A stretch of DNA of 64,000 bases from Phycisphaerales bacterium (GCA_020852275.1 JADZBE010000013.1:1-64000); one strand, 5' to 3'; positions 8,857 to 18,004 are shown, counted from the stretch's first letter. Numbers and translations: made by a program. Notes: generated from the letters alone by a model not told the origin.

Positions 8857-10539
8857 GTGGCAGATGAGCCGCGCGAGCCGTCGCAGTCACCGAAATGGCC
8901 CTTGTGGGTCTTTCTCTCGACCCTGCTGGCGACCACGCTTCTGCGGCTGTTTCTCGCCCGGATGGCTAAGCACCCCGGACCCGCCGACTACTCGTTCTAT
9001 TTCACTGTTGCAAGGAACCTGGCACAGGGGCGAGGTCCCGTTCTGGACGTCGTTGGGCAATTCCTCAACGATCCGCAATCTCTGCCCTGCTATGCGCACG
9101 ACTATTGGATGCCGCTGGCATCGTGGATCATGAGCGTTTTTCTTCGGGCCGGCGGGGATTCACTCTTCGTCGCATTGATCCCGTCCATGATGTGCGGCTT
9201 GGCGCTGGGGGGGCTGTCGATTATCGCCGGGCGGCTGGTATCCGACTCGTGGGCCGTCGGCTTCTGCGCGGGGGCGATCGTGCTCGTGCTGCCGCCGCTG
9301 CTCATGTACTCGCTCGTGACGGACGGGGCGATTTACTACGCCTGCTGGATCGGCGCGGGTCTCCTCGCACTCATGATGGCGAGGCAAAGCGCCTGCCCGA
9401 GAGCGCTCGATGCGCCCGTGAGCGAACAGGCGGATGCGCGCCCGCCATCGGGTGCGGCAGCGCTGGGGTGGATTCTCGCGGCCGCATTTTTCGGCGGTCT
9501 TGGGCATCTTACGCGACAGGATGGGTGTCTGTTTCTGATCGTGGTGCTCATGTGCGTGCTGCGGATGCCGTGGTCTCGCGCTCGTCGCGCGTGGGTGTGT
9601 GGCGCCGTTGCTGCGGTTCATGCGATGGTGCTGCTGCCCTGGCTGGTCTCCAACCTTCAGTACACGGGACAACTTCTGCCATCAGGTTCCGCCCGGACGG
9701 CGTTTCTGACCGACTATGAGGACTTGTATGTGTCCCGCACCCCGATCCATTTGTCGAGCTTTCTGGATTGGGGGATTGCGAACATCTTGTGGTCGAAACT
9801 CCGGGTTGGACTTTCGCACATCCGTGTGTTTCATGAGTTGCTTGGGGAGCTGGTATGCGTGCTCGTTGTCATGAGTTTGGCTGAATGGGGCTTTCGGCGC
9901 AAGGCTCGAATGCGGCTGCGCACGGTCCATCACGTGCTGCTTTTCGGGTTGATCCTGTATTTGTTTTACACTTTGATTGCCACGATTCCCAGTGAGCAGG
10001 GCGCGTTCCTCCGCAGCGCGATGGCGTTGTTGCCTTTTCTGGTGGTGTTGGCTGTGGACGCTTTGTGGCGGCTCCTGCGAAGAAGTGGCGCTTTCGTGGG
10101 TCTGGTGATACTGACCATTCTCTTTGGCCTCGGGAGAGGTGTTGTATTCACCAACAGCATGTTCTTCATTCCGCGGATGATTGTGGAGCATGGGAGGGAT
10201 GGAGACGATTTCAGAGCGGCGGGAAGGCTGGCGAAGGCGGATTTGGAGGGTCTCGTGCCGGCGCCGGTTATCATGGCGCGCGATCCGTGGGCGGTTCATG
10301 CTTCAACAGGAATTCCTGCCGTGCAGATCCCCAACGAGGATTTGGACACCATTCTCGCCACGGCCGCGAGATTTCACGTGACCCACCTCTTGTTGCCGGC
10401 GCCGCGATCAAGCTTGACGGGCATTCACGATCGAACCTCTGTGGATCCTCGAATCGTGTGGGTCGGGGAAGGATCAAGGCGGCAATGGTCGCTGTGGCGA
10501 CTGAATCCAGAAGCCGGCCCTTTCGCTCCGGCCCCCTGA
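8857..10539 (+). CDS. Polytopic membrane glycosyltransferase, GT39/ArnT-like, 560 aa
   Basis: An integral membrane protein with about ten helices, resembling the PMT/ArnT-type (GT-C) glycosyltransferases that use polyprenyl-phosphate sugars. After the first helix (WVFLSTLLATTLLRLFLA) comes a periplasmic-loop segment DYSFYFTVARNLAQGRGP and DYWMPLASWIMSVF, which matches the conserved first loop of this clan. The C-terminal 100 residues are soluble. The GTG start at 8857 was chosen because AAGGGGA lies seven bases upstream and the sequence becomes protein-like there; a more upstream GTG at 8647 would add a low-complexity, repeat-derived stretch. The acceptor is unknown. Confidence 0.8.
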   Translation: MADEPREPSQSPKWPLWVFLSTLLATTLLRLFLARMAKHPGPADYSFYFTVARNLAQGRGPVLDVVGQFLNDPQSLPCYAHDYWMPLASWIMSVFLRAGGDSLFVALIPSMMCGLALGGLSIIAGRLVSDSWAVGFCAGAIVLVLPPLLMYSLVTDGAIYYACWIGAGLLALMMARQSACPRALDAPVSEQADARPPSGAAALGWILAAAFFGGLGHLTRQDGCLFLIVVLMCVLRMPWSRARRAWVCGAVAAVHAMVLLPWLVSNLQYTGQLLPSGSARTAFLTDYEDLYVSRTPIHLSSFLDWGIANILWSKLRVGLSHIRVFHELLGELVCVLVVMSLAEWGFRRKARMRLRTVHHVLLFGLILYLFYTLIATIPSEQGAFLRSAMALLPFLVVLAVDALWRLLRRSGAFVGLVILTILFGLGRGVVFTNSMFFIPRMIVEHGRDGDDFRAAGRLAKADLEGLVPAPVIMARDPWAVHASTGIPAVQIPNEDLDTILATAARFHVTHLLLPAPRSSLTGIHDRTSVDPRIVWVGEGSRRQWSLWRLNPEAGPFAPAP

Positions 10540-10589
10540 TGTCGCGCGGATAGGCGGTGCCCACGCGAGAGGCCGGAAGGCGTGGCGCT

Positions 10590-11960
10590 CTACTTCGCTT
10601 CCAACAGCGACAGCGCCAGCGAAGTCATGCAGCGCACGCCGGTCGCGAGGGTGGGTCGCGCATCGGGCGCGAAGCGGCTGGAGTGGATCGACGGCAGCGG
10701 CGCGCCATCCGGCTTGCGGCTGGTTTCAAAACGGCTTTTCTCCACGACGCCCAGCCAGAACATGAAACCCGGAACGCCGAGCTGTTTGGCAAAGCGCCCG
10801 AAATCCTCGCCGCCCATCTGACCCTTGATCTGCTGCACGCTCGCTTCGCCCACCACGTTGCGAAGGACGCCCGCCGCAGCCTCGCTGAGCGCCGGGTCGT
10901 TGTACATCGCCGGCGTGAACTCTTCTTCATGCACCAGAATGTCCGGGTCCGCCGGACACCCCATCGCGCGGCACGTCTGCGTGGCGATCTGACGAATCCC
11001 GTCCAGCAGTTTCGCCCGCGTGGCGTCCGTATAAGAACGAACCGTAATCTGCAGCCGGGCCTCGTTGGGAATGATGTTGTGCTTCGTGCCCGCATGAAGG
11101 GAGCCGACGGTGACGACGCCGGGATCGGTGGGATCGAGCCGGCGGCTGACGAGCGTCTGGAGCGAGACGATGACCTGCGCGGCGGTGACGATCGGATCGA
11201 CGCTCTCATGCGGGCGCGAGCCGTGCCCGCCGCGCCCGTGAATGGTGATGTCCACGGAGTCCACGTTGGCCAGCGCCCAGCCCGGCGTGTACGCGGTCGT
11301 GCCGGCGGCGAAGTTGCCGTTGACGTGCAGCGCAATGCACGCATTCGGCCTCGGGAACCGCTCGAACAGCCCGTCGTCGATCATCATCTTGGCGCCGCGC
11401 CCGATCTCCTCGGCGGGCTGCGCGACGATCAGCACGGTTCCCCGCCACTTCTCGCGCAGCGCCGAGAGCGCCTGCGCCGTGGCGAACAGCACCGTCTGAT
11501 GCACGTCGTGCCCGCAGGCGTGCATGACGCCGACATCCAGCCCCTCCGCGTTCTTCGTCCTGGTCTGGCTGGCGAAGGGAAGCCCGGTCTCCTCGACGAT
11601 CGGCAGCGCGTCCATGTCGCCGCGGATGAGGATCGTCGGACCCTCGCCGTTCTTGAGCACCCCCACCACGCCCGTTCCGCCGACACCGGCCGTGGTTTCG
11701 TATCCCGCGGCCTTGAGACGCTCAGTCATCTTCCGCGCGGCTTCGACCTCGTGCAGCGAAAGCTCGGGGTGGGCGTGCAGATCGGTGTAGGCATCGAGCC
11801 ACGCGGCGAGGTTCTTCTCCACGAAGGCGTCCACCGCCGGCGCCAGCTCCGCTCGATAGGTCGATCGCACGGCGGGTGCAGGATTCGATGGCCCTTCGGC
11901 TTGTGATGAAGCAGCGGTCAGCACGAAGGCGATGGCGGCGCAGGCGAACGTCTGGCTCAT
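10590..11960 (-). CDS. Secreted M20D amidohydrolase (hippurate/IAA-amino acid hydrolase type)
   Basis: A zinc (or Mn) dependent amidohydrolase of peptidase family M20D, which cleaves N-acyl amino acids. Residues 1-21 are a signal peptide (MSQTFACAAIAFVLTAASSQA). Metal-site motifs are present: GDMDALPI at about residues 114-121 and HACGHDVH at 147-154, with Cys149 marking the M20D subgroup. Later EEIGRGAK, the lid-domain segment GRGGHGSRPHESVDPI and GGEDFGRF near the C-terminus complete the fold. Length 456 is normal. It lies three bases downstream of the DinB-like gene on the same strand, so the two are probably co-transcribed. Confidence 0.9.
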   Translation of the reverse strand: MSQTFACAAIAFVLTAASSQAEGPSNPAPAVRSTYRAELAPAVDAFVEKNLAAWLDAYTDLHAHPELSLHEVEAARKMTERLKAAGYETTAGVGGTGVVGVLKNGEGPTILIRGDMDALPIVEETGLPFASQTRTKNAEGLDVGVMHACGHDVHQTVLFATAQALSALREKWRGTVLIVAQPAEEIGRGAKMMIDDGLFERFPRPNACIALHVNGNFAAGTTAYTPGWALANVDSVDITIHGRGGHGSRPHESVDPIVTAAQVIVSLQTLVSRRLDPTDPGVVTVGSLHAGTKHNIIPNEARLQITVRSYTDATRAKLLDGIRQIATQTCRAMGCPADPDILVHEEEFTPAMYNDPALSEAAAGVLRNVVGEASVQQIKGQMGGEDFGRFAKQLGVPGFMFWLGVVEKSRFETSRKPDGAPLPSIHSSRFAPDARPTLATGVRCMTSLALSLLEAK

Positions 11961-11963
11961 TTG

Positions 11964-12518
11964 CTATCTCCGGCGTCCGGCAAACGTGATCAGCAGCTCC
12001 TGCACCCGGGCAAGGTGATAGTCGTCATGCTCCGCCACGAAGTACGCCAGGTCAATGACGCGCATCGGCTGCTCAAGCCGCGGGTGAATCCCCGCGACTT
12101 CAAGCTTGGCAGGATCCCATGCTTCAAGCCGCGCGACGAACGCGGTCCGCCCGCGGCGCAGGTCCCGCAGCACTTCCTCGATCGAGCGCACGTTATGGTT
12201 GGCCTGCCACGTCGCGCGGTTCTCGAGGTCCGCGGGCGCGAGCAAGGGCAAGTCGCCCGCCGATCGGCCCGCCTCGGCAAGCGCCGCCAGTTCCGCCAGC
12301 CGCCGCATGTGCAAGGCTTCAAGGTCGATCAGATGCCCGAGGTTCTCCTGCATGGACCAGGTGTCGTTGAGCCGGCGCGTGTGCAGGTCGCGCCCCACGC
12401 CGCGCATCTTCTCCTCCGCGCGGGCGGGCATGCCGCGCAGCCGGTCGAGGATAAACGGGAAACGACCCGGCGGCAGGTCGAAGACGAACGTGCGGTCGAA
12501 CCAGCGTTCTCGATTCAT
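11964..12518 (-). CDS. DinB-like domain protein, 184 aa
   Basis: A small cytoplasmic protein of the DinB/YfiT four-helix family, whose members include metal-dependent thiol transferases and many uncharacterised proteins. Visible are a first helix HxxDLE-like segment (ENLGHLIDLEALHMRRL) and a final helix YFVAEHDDYHLARVQELL, which hold the usual triad of metal-binding histidines. The start at 12518 (MNRERWFD) is preceded by AAGGGAGGT ten bases away; a longer reading frame upstream runs through the terminator hairpin at 12635 and is unlikely. It is followed after three bases by the M20 peptidase gene. Confidence 0.8.
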   Translation of the reverse strand: MNRERWFDRTFVFDLPPGRFPFILDRLRGMPARAEEKMRGVGRDLHTRRLNDTWSMQENLGHLIDLEALHMRRLAELAALAEAGRSAGDLPLLAPADLENRATWQANHNVRSIEEVLRDLRRGRTAFVARLEAWDPAKLEVAGIHPRLEQPMRVIDLAYFVAEHDDYHLARVQELLITFAGRRR

Positions 12519-12634
12519 GTGCGCGACGACCTCCCTTGCGAAAGAATTCGCCGCATATCGTTCATGGGCCGAAGCCGGAGTCAACCACTGCTCCTGCGAA
12601 CCGGGCGGGCCGCTTGGCCGGCGCTGAAGATGCA

Positions 12635-12662
12635 GCAACCCTGCCTTTGCAGGCAGGGTTGC
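12635..12662 (-). terminator. Perfect 12-bp hairpin, probable terminator
   Basis: A 12-bp perfect inverted repeat (GCAACCCTGCCT, loop TTGC) lies between the beta-propeller gene at 12765 and the DinB gene, both on the minus strand. It extends by four more pairs beyond a one-base bulge. There is no long U tract on the minus strand, so efficiency is uncertain. Confidence 0.6.
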
Positions 12663-12764
12663 GCATTTCCCATCTCGATGTCCCTGGCCGTCGCGCTGCA
12701 GGCAGACCCGCCTCGCTGCTCAGGTTACGACTCCGAGCAGCGGCTGCCAACGGCGCGGTTTCCG

Positions 12765-14381
12765 TCACGGACAGTCGTATCCTTGGCTTGCCTCGGCACC
12801 GCAGCCCCAAGTCGCCGTCGCCGTGCCTGCGCCGCCGGGAAGATCCTTGAATTTGCCCTTGCCGTGACCATTGTCCTTGACGGTTCCCGTTTTGCTTTCA
12901 CCGGAGGAAAGCTGGATGGTGAAGGGATCCCCAGGGAGACCGCCGGAGAGCTTGACGACCAGCTTGTTGATGCCGTTGTTCTGCTTGCACTCGGCGCTGT
13001 CGAGCGTCTCCTGACCCGTGCAGGGCGCCTGGAGGTACTTGATGAGCAATCCGTCGAGGGAACCCTGGTCGTTCAGCGTGTAGCCGGCGGAGTACAGGCT
13101 GCCATCGTCGGCAAGTTCGACTACGTAATTCCCATCCTGCCCGCTGCCCGCACCGTTGTAGCGTTCCTCAAACAGCAGGACGCCATTGGAGTCGTACTTC
13201 AGCGTGAGGGCCTCGTCGGCACGGGTGAAGCCATCCCAGGCATTGCCCGCCACGTAGACGGCCCCATCCGTTCCGACTTCGATATCGTACCCCCAGTCCT
13301 GGGCCCACCAGTTGTAAACATAGTACTTCTGGGCCCAGGCGATCGCGCCGCCGGCGCTGGCCTTGAGCGTGAGGATGTCGTACTGACCGCCGCTGTTCAT
13401 GGTGGCGCCGGTCAGGTAGGCGTTGTGACTTGAGTCCACGGCGACCGCGAAGGCGTAGTGAAATCCTTCGTTACCGCCGTAGCGCACCGCCCAGTCGCCG
13501 TCGCCCGCCTGCGTGAACTTGACAAGGACGGTCTCAAACCCGCCGGTCGTGTCGCTGATGCCCGCGGCGTAGGCGCTGCCCTCATCGTCCACCTTCAGTG
13601 CATACACGCCGTCATAAGTGCCAAGCGGACCGTCGTAGCTGGCGGTCCACTCCTCATTGCCGTCCGTGTCGTACACCACCATGCCGATGTCCGCGTAGCA
13701 GTTGGCGGCGCGAACGTCGCCCGCAACGTAGAAATGGCCGTCGGCCGACAGCGCCGCCGCATAGCCGAACGCGTGGGGACATTCGGGCGCGCCGGCGGAA
13801 CGGCGCAGCCAGAGCTGATCGCCCGCTGGGGAATATTTGATGGCGACCATGTCGTAGGCGCCGTTCTCGACGGCCGTGTAGCCCGCGACGTAGGCGTTGC
13901 CCGCCGCATCGACATGGAGCATGTCGCTGCCGAACGAGGCGTCCTCCCCACTGACGGGACCGTCGTAACGATTCGACCAGAGCAGCACGCCGTCGGAATC
14001 GTATTTCTGCGTCACAAGATCATACTCGGTGGAAGCGCCGCGGGAGTTGCCGTGCACGAGGATGTTGTCGTCGGCGTCCACCACCAAGGCGTACAGCAGA
14101 TCCTCGCCGTGCTCCGGAGCGTCCCAAGTCTGCGCCCAGAGGACCTTGCCGGCGGGGCTGTATTTGACGATAAGGAAGTCGTAATACGTGGACTCTGTGA
14201 TCGTCCAGCCGCCGACGACGACGTTGCCCTGCGAGTCAAAGGCGATGTCCCAGTAGCTGTCCTCACCCTGCTCAACGCCATCGAACGTGGCAACCCAGGA
14301 GGTCCGCACGTCCGCGCCGGCCAGGCTGGCCAGCGCCAAAGTCAAGCCCCATGCCAGTGCCCCGCGCCGCAAATACATCAT
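12765..14381 (-). CDS. Secreted SBBP-type beta-propeller protein with C-terminal cysteine domain, 538 aa
   Basis: A secreted protein made of repeated blades of the SBBP (seven-bladed beta-propeller) type. The repeat has the form KYSPAGKVLWAQ...DG....GEDLLYALVVDADDNILVHGN, and six to seven copies can be followed from about residue 30 to 455. The signal peptide is MMYLRRGALAWGLTLALASLAGAD. The start at 14381 has GGAG nine bases upstream; ATG 14396 is the alternative. The last 80 residues, beginning LDSAECKQNN and ending in ATWGCGA and CP, are not propeller and match the tail of the esterase at 7498. Function is probably structural or binding at the cell surface; no catalytic residues are seen. 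Confidence 0.82.
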   Translation of the reverse strand: MMYLRRGALAWGLTLALASLAGADVRTSWVATFDGVEQGEDSYWDIAFDSQGNVVVGGWTITESTYYDFLIVKYSPAGKVLWAQTWDAPEHGEDLLYALVVDADDNILVHGNSRGASTEYDLVTQKYDSDGVLLWSNRYDGPVSGEDASFGSDMLHVDAAGNAYVAGYTAVENGAYDMVAIKYSPAGDQLWLRRSAGAPECPHAFGYAAALSADGHFYVAGDVRAANCYADIGMVVYDTDGNEEWTASYDGPLGTYDGVYALKVDDEGSAYAAGISDTTGGFETVLVKFTQAGDGDWAVRYGGNEGFHYAFAVAVDSSHNAYLTGATMNSGGQYDILTLKASAGGAIAWAQKYYVYNWWAQDWGYDIEVGTDGAVYVAGNAWDGFTRADEALTLKYDSNGVLLFEERYNGAGSGQDGNYVVELADDGSLYSAGYTLNDQGSLDGLLIKYLQAPCTGQETLDSAECKQNNGINKLVVKLSGGLPGDPFTIQLSSGESKTGTVKDNGHGKGKFKDLPGGAGTATATWGCGAEASQGYDCP

Positions 14382-14717
14382 GACTGTAAACTCCATCGAA
14401 AGCCGAAGACCGCACGAGCGATCGAAAATTCGGGACCGCACACGCGGTCGAAAGTCGAAACCCAGCGTTCTTCCCCGCCGCGAACGCCCCAGACCAGATA
14501 GCCGCAAGGCGCCCGCAGCGGCGCGCGGGGAGGATCCTGAACCTGAACTGAGGGGAAGGCGCCTGACCTGCCTATCGCGGAAGCGGCAGCGCCGCCTCAA
14601 CGCACTTTATGCATGAGTGGCTGGACCGCTGGGCGCGGGTCAATGAGGAAGTGCTGAGACTTCGTTGGACCCGAGAAGGGCGGCGATGGTGTCCTACCAG
14701 CCCGTGCTGGACCTCGC
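14382..14717. other. Intergenic stretch, no gene seen
   Basis: This 336-base gap upstream of the propeller gene holds no credible coding sequence. Overlapping short frames have no start signals and are out of line with codon use in the neighbours. A degenerate copy of the palindromic repeat discussed below begins beyond its right edge, at about 14760. Confidence 0.6.
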
Positions 14718-15269
14718 TTACGGACATCGAGCTGGTGGTGGACCGCCCAGCCCGACTTGGGAACCGTCACCCCCGCGCAGGCGCGGGTCCAGTCCGCCCC
14801 GAAAAACCGCTGGATTCGCGGCTCCTCGCGGGGTACCGGCTGATTTTCCGCCTTCGCAGAAATGACGAGCGTCACCTTTCACCGCAGACGGCCAAGATTC
14901 TCGTCGCAATTCCGTGCCGCAACGAGCGCAGAATTTGGCTTCCGACCTATTATGAAGGCCGCACGATTCACATGCATCGCAACCCGAAGCGCCAGCAGAA
15001 TCCAATGAATTGGAACCCGTGCGCACCAAATGCGATCGGCAATAAGGACATTTTCCTGGTACGAAGTAGGTCACTGCGTACGCGAGGAGAACCAATGCAG
15101 CAAGCATCGGCCAACAACCCCACCCCCGCGGGGACGCACCCATCCACACCAACTGCGGCAATACAACAACCAATCCAACAGAAAACACGCCAAATGCAGC
15201 CGCAACCTGCTCCGAGGTCAACTTGGCAGTGCTGGCATGGACGACTACTTGACATTTTGGGCAAAACAC
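14718..15269 (-). CDS. Zinc-ribbon membrane protein with repeat-derived C-terminus
   Basis: The GTG at 15269 starts a protein with an N-terminal half zinc ribbon (FCPKC), two membrane helices (about residues 23-43 and 54-70, GVFSVGLVVVLPQLVWMG and MLAALVLLAYAVTYFV), a CPYC knuckle, a GCDACESCGL motif and a second ribbon FCARCGTEL. The Cys pairs at each end fit two treble-clef or rubredoxin-like sites. Beyond about residue 125 the sequence (GGLDPRLRGGDG and neighbours) is the translation of an intergenic palindromic repeat, so the original stop has probably been lost. GAGAGAGG lies 13 bases before the GTG, which is a weak start signal. Function unknown. Confidence 0.5.
   Translation of the reverse strand: MFCPKCQVVVHASTAKLTSEQVAAAFGVFSVGLVVVLPQLVWMGASPRGWGCWPMLAALVLLAYAVTYFVPGKCPYCRSHLVRTGSNSLDSAGASGCDACESCGLHNRSEAKFCARCGTELRRESWPSAVKGDARHFCEGGKSAGTPRGAANPAVFRGGLDPRLRGGDGSQVGLGGPPPARCP
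14757..14795. repeat. Palindromic intergenic repeat, 31-bp family (variant)
   Basis: A copy of the GACCCGCGCCTGCGCGGG-type palindrome sits here and is read through by the zinc-ribbon gene. It belongs with the copies at 44559 and 47837. Confidence 0.6.
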
Positions 15270-15345
15270 GAGACACTTTGACCTCTCTCAAAGAACTCCG
15301 AGTTGGTTCACCCGCTCTGGTCAATGGGGGCGCTCATGCCTTTTC

Positions 15346-15441
15346 TCATACAGGAGCAAGCCGCTCTCGGCGGTCGACCTTGCGTAGCGCCCGGAGCGCG
15401 GTCAAGAACACATCTGCGGTAGCCTGATGGGTAGCCTTCAT
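15346..15441 (-). CDS. Very small ORF, 31 aa, possibly a truncated antitoxin-like N-terminus
   Basis: An ATG at 15441 preceded by GGAG at nine bases opens a 31-residue frame (MKATHQATADVFLTALRALR and a basic tail). The helical FLTALRAL pattern resembles the beginning of small planctomycete antitoxin-like proteins, but the frame stops where such proteins normally continue. It may be a relic. No toxin-like partner is seen next to it. Recognition is tentative. Confidence 0.3.
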   Translation of the reverse strand: MKATHQATADVFLTALRALRKVDRRERLAPV

Positions 15442-15461
15442 CTTGAAAGAACTCCTCGCAA

Positions 15462-15587
15462 TCACAACTTCACCGCCACCGTCTTGACCTCCGTGTAATT
15501 CTGCAACCCATACTCTCCCACCTCGCGGCCAAGACCGCCTAGCTTGCACGCGCCGAAGGGCGCGGCCGCGCTGGCGCCTGTGGCCCC
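15462..15587 (-). pseudogene. Relic of an aldehyde dehydrogenase 3' end
   Basis: Read on the minus strand, this segment encodes the last 38 or so residues of an aldehyde dehydrogenase, in frame and ending in a stop: it contains [14 protein letters not shown] and [16 protein letters not shown]. The intact gene at 16199 ends with [14 protein letters not shown] and [16 protein letters not shown]. The first part of the gene is missing; similarity begins abruptly next to the stop of the retropepsin-like gene at 15590. The conserved catalytic region is absent, so it cannot be functional. Confidence 0.85.
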
Positions 15588-15589
15588 GA

Positions 15590-16003
15590 TCATTCAAGCT
15601 CTGCAATCGGCCGCTCCGGATCGCGGGGGACAAGTTTCTGTTGCGTGCAATCCACGATGAGGTCCAACGCTTCAAGCACAATCGCGCCGATGAGGGCGTC
15701 CTTGCGTTTCGGCTCAATAACGGCGTCGAAGACGCTGCCGCGGCCGGCATAGCTGAGGTGCGCGCTGGCGGCGACGGGTCGTGTGGCCTTCCGCCCGTCG
15801 GCGTATTTCACGCCGACATCGCCACCCGGCGGCAAACCGAGTTCTTCGACCACCGACTTGGGCAGCACAAGGCGCGTCGCCCCTGTGTCGACGACGCCGA
15901 TCACGGTTGCTCGCCGAACCTTGGCAAGCGGAAGGTGTCCCGCCTTGGCCAACACTTCGTCGGCATAGTTGGAAATCTCCACTTCAACCGAAATCCGTCC
16001 CAT
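15590..16003 (-). CDS. Retropepsin-like aspartic protease domain protein, 137 aa
   Basis: A single-domain protein of the clan AA aspartic proteases (retropepsin-like). The active-site motif is [13 protein letters not shown] (about residues 37-49), with the catalytic DTGA; a second hydrophobic flap-type segment and [15 protein letters not shown] (ALG/LGA-like motif, about residues 103-117) follow, as in retropepsins that act as homodimers. There is no signal peptide or membrane segment. The start at 16003 (MGRISVEVE) follows GAGGGATG at a suitable distance; an upstream in-frame ATG would add 19 residues. It is sandwiched between the aldehyde dehydrogenase gene and a relic copy of that gene's end. 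Substrate unknown. Confidence 0.75.
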   Translation of the reverse strand: MGRISVEVEISNYADEVLAKAGHLPLAKVRRATVIGVVDTGATRLVLPKSVVEELGLPPGGDVGVKYADGRKATRPVAASAHLSYAGRGSVFDAVIEPKRKDALIGAIVLEALDLIVDCTQQKLVPRDPERPIAELE

Positions 16004-16198
16004 CTGGTCATCCCTCGCCCGGATCATCGAGCACCTCGCTTTCCGCCCGATTATACGCACCGGCAGCGGTTCGGAGCACCCTTATCCCGCGTACATCTGT
16101 GTGCATCTCTGATCCCCGGATTGGCGCCGCTTTCCGGCGGGTGCGGCGCCAAAAGAACCGTTTCCTCATGATCGCGGCTTTGCCAGATACCCGGCACC

Positions 16199-17671
16199 CT
16201 ATAACTTCACCGTCACCGTCTTCACCTCCGTGTAATTCTGCAAACCATACTCTCCCAGCTCGCGGCCCAGACCGCTTTGCTTGTACCCGCCGAACGGGGC
16301 GGCGGCGTCGAAGACGTCGTAGCAGTTCACCCACACCGTCCCCGCGCGGACGCCGTTGGCGATGGCGTGGGCTTTGGAGATATCCTTCGTCCAAACCGCC
16401 GCGGCCAGGCCGTACATGTTGGCGTTGGCGCGTTTGATCACGTCGGCCGTGTCCTTGAACTTGATGATGCTCATGACCGGGCCAAAGATTTCCTCCTGGG
16501 CGATCCTCATGTTGTCCTGCACGTCGGCGAAGACGGTCGGCTCGACGAAGTAGCCCTTGCTGCCGCTGCGGCCGCCGCCGGTCATCAGCTTCGCCCCGTC
16601 CTTCTTGCCGGCCTCGATGTAGGACATGACCTTGTTGAACTGGTCCTGATCGACCTGAGGCCCCTGTTCGATGGAGGCGTCGAACGGATCGCCGACCTTG
16701 CGCTGCTTCGCGCGGTCCACGCTCTTGCTGACGAACTCGTCGTAGCACTTCTCCTCGACGTACAACCGCGAACCGGCGCAGCAGCATTGGCCCTGGTTGA
16801 AGAACAGCGCGAAGTGCGACCCCTCGATGGCCTCGTCCATGTTCGCATCGGCGAAGACGATGTTCGGGCTTTTCCCGCCGAGCTCGAGCGTGACGCGCTT
16901 GAGGTTGCTCTCCGCGGAGTATTTCATGATGAGGTGGCCGACCTCCGTCGAGCCGGTGAACGCGACCTTGTCCACGCCCATGTGCCGCGCGAGCGCCTGA
17001 CCGGCGGTCGGGCCATAGCCCGGGAGAATGTTGACCACGCCCGGCGGGAAGCCGGCTTCGAGGATCAGTTCGCCGACGCGCAGCGCGGAGAGCGGCGTCT
17101 GCTCGGCGGCCTTGAGCACCGTCGTGCATCCGCACGCCAGCGCCGGCGCGAGCTTCCACGCCTGCATCAGCAGCGGAAAGTTCCAAGGAATGATCTGACC
17201 GGCGACGCCCACCGGCTCATGCCGCGTGTAGCAGAAGTACGGGCCGTTGATGGGGATGGTCTTGCCGTGGAGCTTGTCGGCCCAGCCGGCGTAGTAGCGG
17301 TAGCAGGCGACGGTCAGCGGCAGGTCGGCATTGATCGCGTCCTTGAACGGCTTGCCGTTATCGAGCGCTTCGAGCGCCGCCAGCTCTTCCTTGTTCGTTT
17401 CGATCAGGTCCGCCAGCTTGTTGAGCAGCCAGCCGCGCCGGCTTGGCATGGTCCGAGGCCACTTGCCGGAGTCGAACGCCGTGCGCGCGGCCTTGACGGC
17501 GCGATCGACGTCCTCCTTGTCGGCCTCTGCCACCTGGGCGATGACGTCGCCGGTGGCGGGGTTGATAGTGGGAAAGGTCTTGCCGGAGGCGGCGTCGCAC
17601 CACTCGTTGTTGATCAGGATGCGCGTCTGGCGGACTTTCGGCGGTTTCACGGCGGTTGCGGTTGCAGACAT
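16199..17671 (-). CDS. NAD(P)-dependent aldehyde dehydrogenase, 490 aa
   Basis: A cytoplasmic enzyme of the ALDH superfamily oxidising an aldehyde to the acid. Motifs in order: [19 protein letters not shown] (Rossmann entry), [23 protein letters not shown] (with the general-base Glu), [15 protein letters not shown] with catalytic Cys near residue 297, and [13 protein letters not shown]. The C-terminus [15 protein letters not shown] is typical of ALDH1/2-like, betaine- or acetaldehyde-type enzymes. Length is normal. The ATG follows a GGAG motif at eight bases. The exact substrate cannot be told. A relic copy of its 3' end lies 0.7 kb downstream. Confidence 0.93.
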   Translation of the reverse strand: MSATATAVKPPKVRQTRILINNEWCDAASGKTFPTINPATGDVIAQVAEADKEDVDRAVKAARTAFDSGKWPRTMPSRRGWLLNKLADLIETNKEELAALEALDNGKPFKDAINADLPLTVACYRYYAGWADKLHGKTIPINGPYFCYTRHEPVGVAGQIIPWNFPLLMQAWKLAPALACGCTTVLKAAEQTPLSALRVGELILEAGFPPGVVNILPGYGPTAGQALARHMGVDKVAFTGSTEVGHLIMKYSAESNLKRVTLELGGKSPNIVFADANMDEAIEGSHFALFFNQGQCCCAGSRLYVEEKCYDEFVSKSVDRAKQRKVGDPFDASIEQGPQVDQDQFNKVMSYIEAGKKDGAKLMTGGGRSGSKGYFVEPTVFADVQDNMRIAQEEIFGPVMSIIKFKDTADVIKRANANMYGLAAAVWTKDISKAHAIANGVRAGTVWVNCYDVFDAAAPFGGYKQSGLGRELGEYGLQNYTEVKTVTVKL

Positions 17672-17969
17672 GTGTGTTCTCCTGAAAGAAATTCCCTTAT
17701 CAGAGCCGCGCCCGTCAGGAAGCGGTCTGTGCCCATCTCACTGTATTCTCAGGGGATCCGCCGACTCATCGCGGGTCATGCGGCCGGCCGGCCTCCCCCC
17801 GTCCCGCCGGGAAAGTCAGGGCAAGGGCGACTTCCCCGCCGCGCGGACCCACCCGAAAGACGCGATCACCATGATACCTGAGGAGGACGGAGAGGGGAAA
17901 GCCGCTCCGGAGAAATGGCATACGCCCTCCGCCGGCCGGTCGGATGGCAGACGCCTGTTATTCTTTCGC
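17672..17969. other. Divergent intergenic region, left part
   Basis: This stretch separates the divergent aldehyde dehydrogenase and blaI genes. It contains a GC-rich segment (around 17800-17850) but no coding frame with start signals. The promoter of the right-hand gene lies beyond it. Confidence 0.5.
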
Positions 17970-17997
17970 TTGCATATAGACGGGCGTCTATTATACT
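17970..17997 (+). promoter_or_regulatory. Promoter with an operator in the spacer, leaderless start
   Basis: The hexamers TTGCAT (17970-17975) and TATACT (17992-17997) are 16 bases apart. The spacer is itself a perfect 16-bp inverted repeat, ATAGACGGGCGTCTAT (17976-17991). A repressor bound there would block RNA polymerase. The -10 end lies seven bases before ATG 18005, so the transcript should start at or one base before the start codon. The position and symmetry fit autorepression by the BlaI-type protein encoded next. Confidence 0.75.
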
Positions 17998-18004
17998 TTC
18001 CGCC

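Noticed and set aside
13458..14501. Long plus-strand frame opposite the propeller gene
   Set aside because: It mirrors the repeated blades of the real gene and has no ribosome binding site.
14968..15324. 118-codon Cys-rich frame overlapping the zinc-ribbon gene
   Set aside because: It is a shifted frame of the zinc-ribbon gene with no start signal; the other frame has paired CxxC knuckles.
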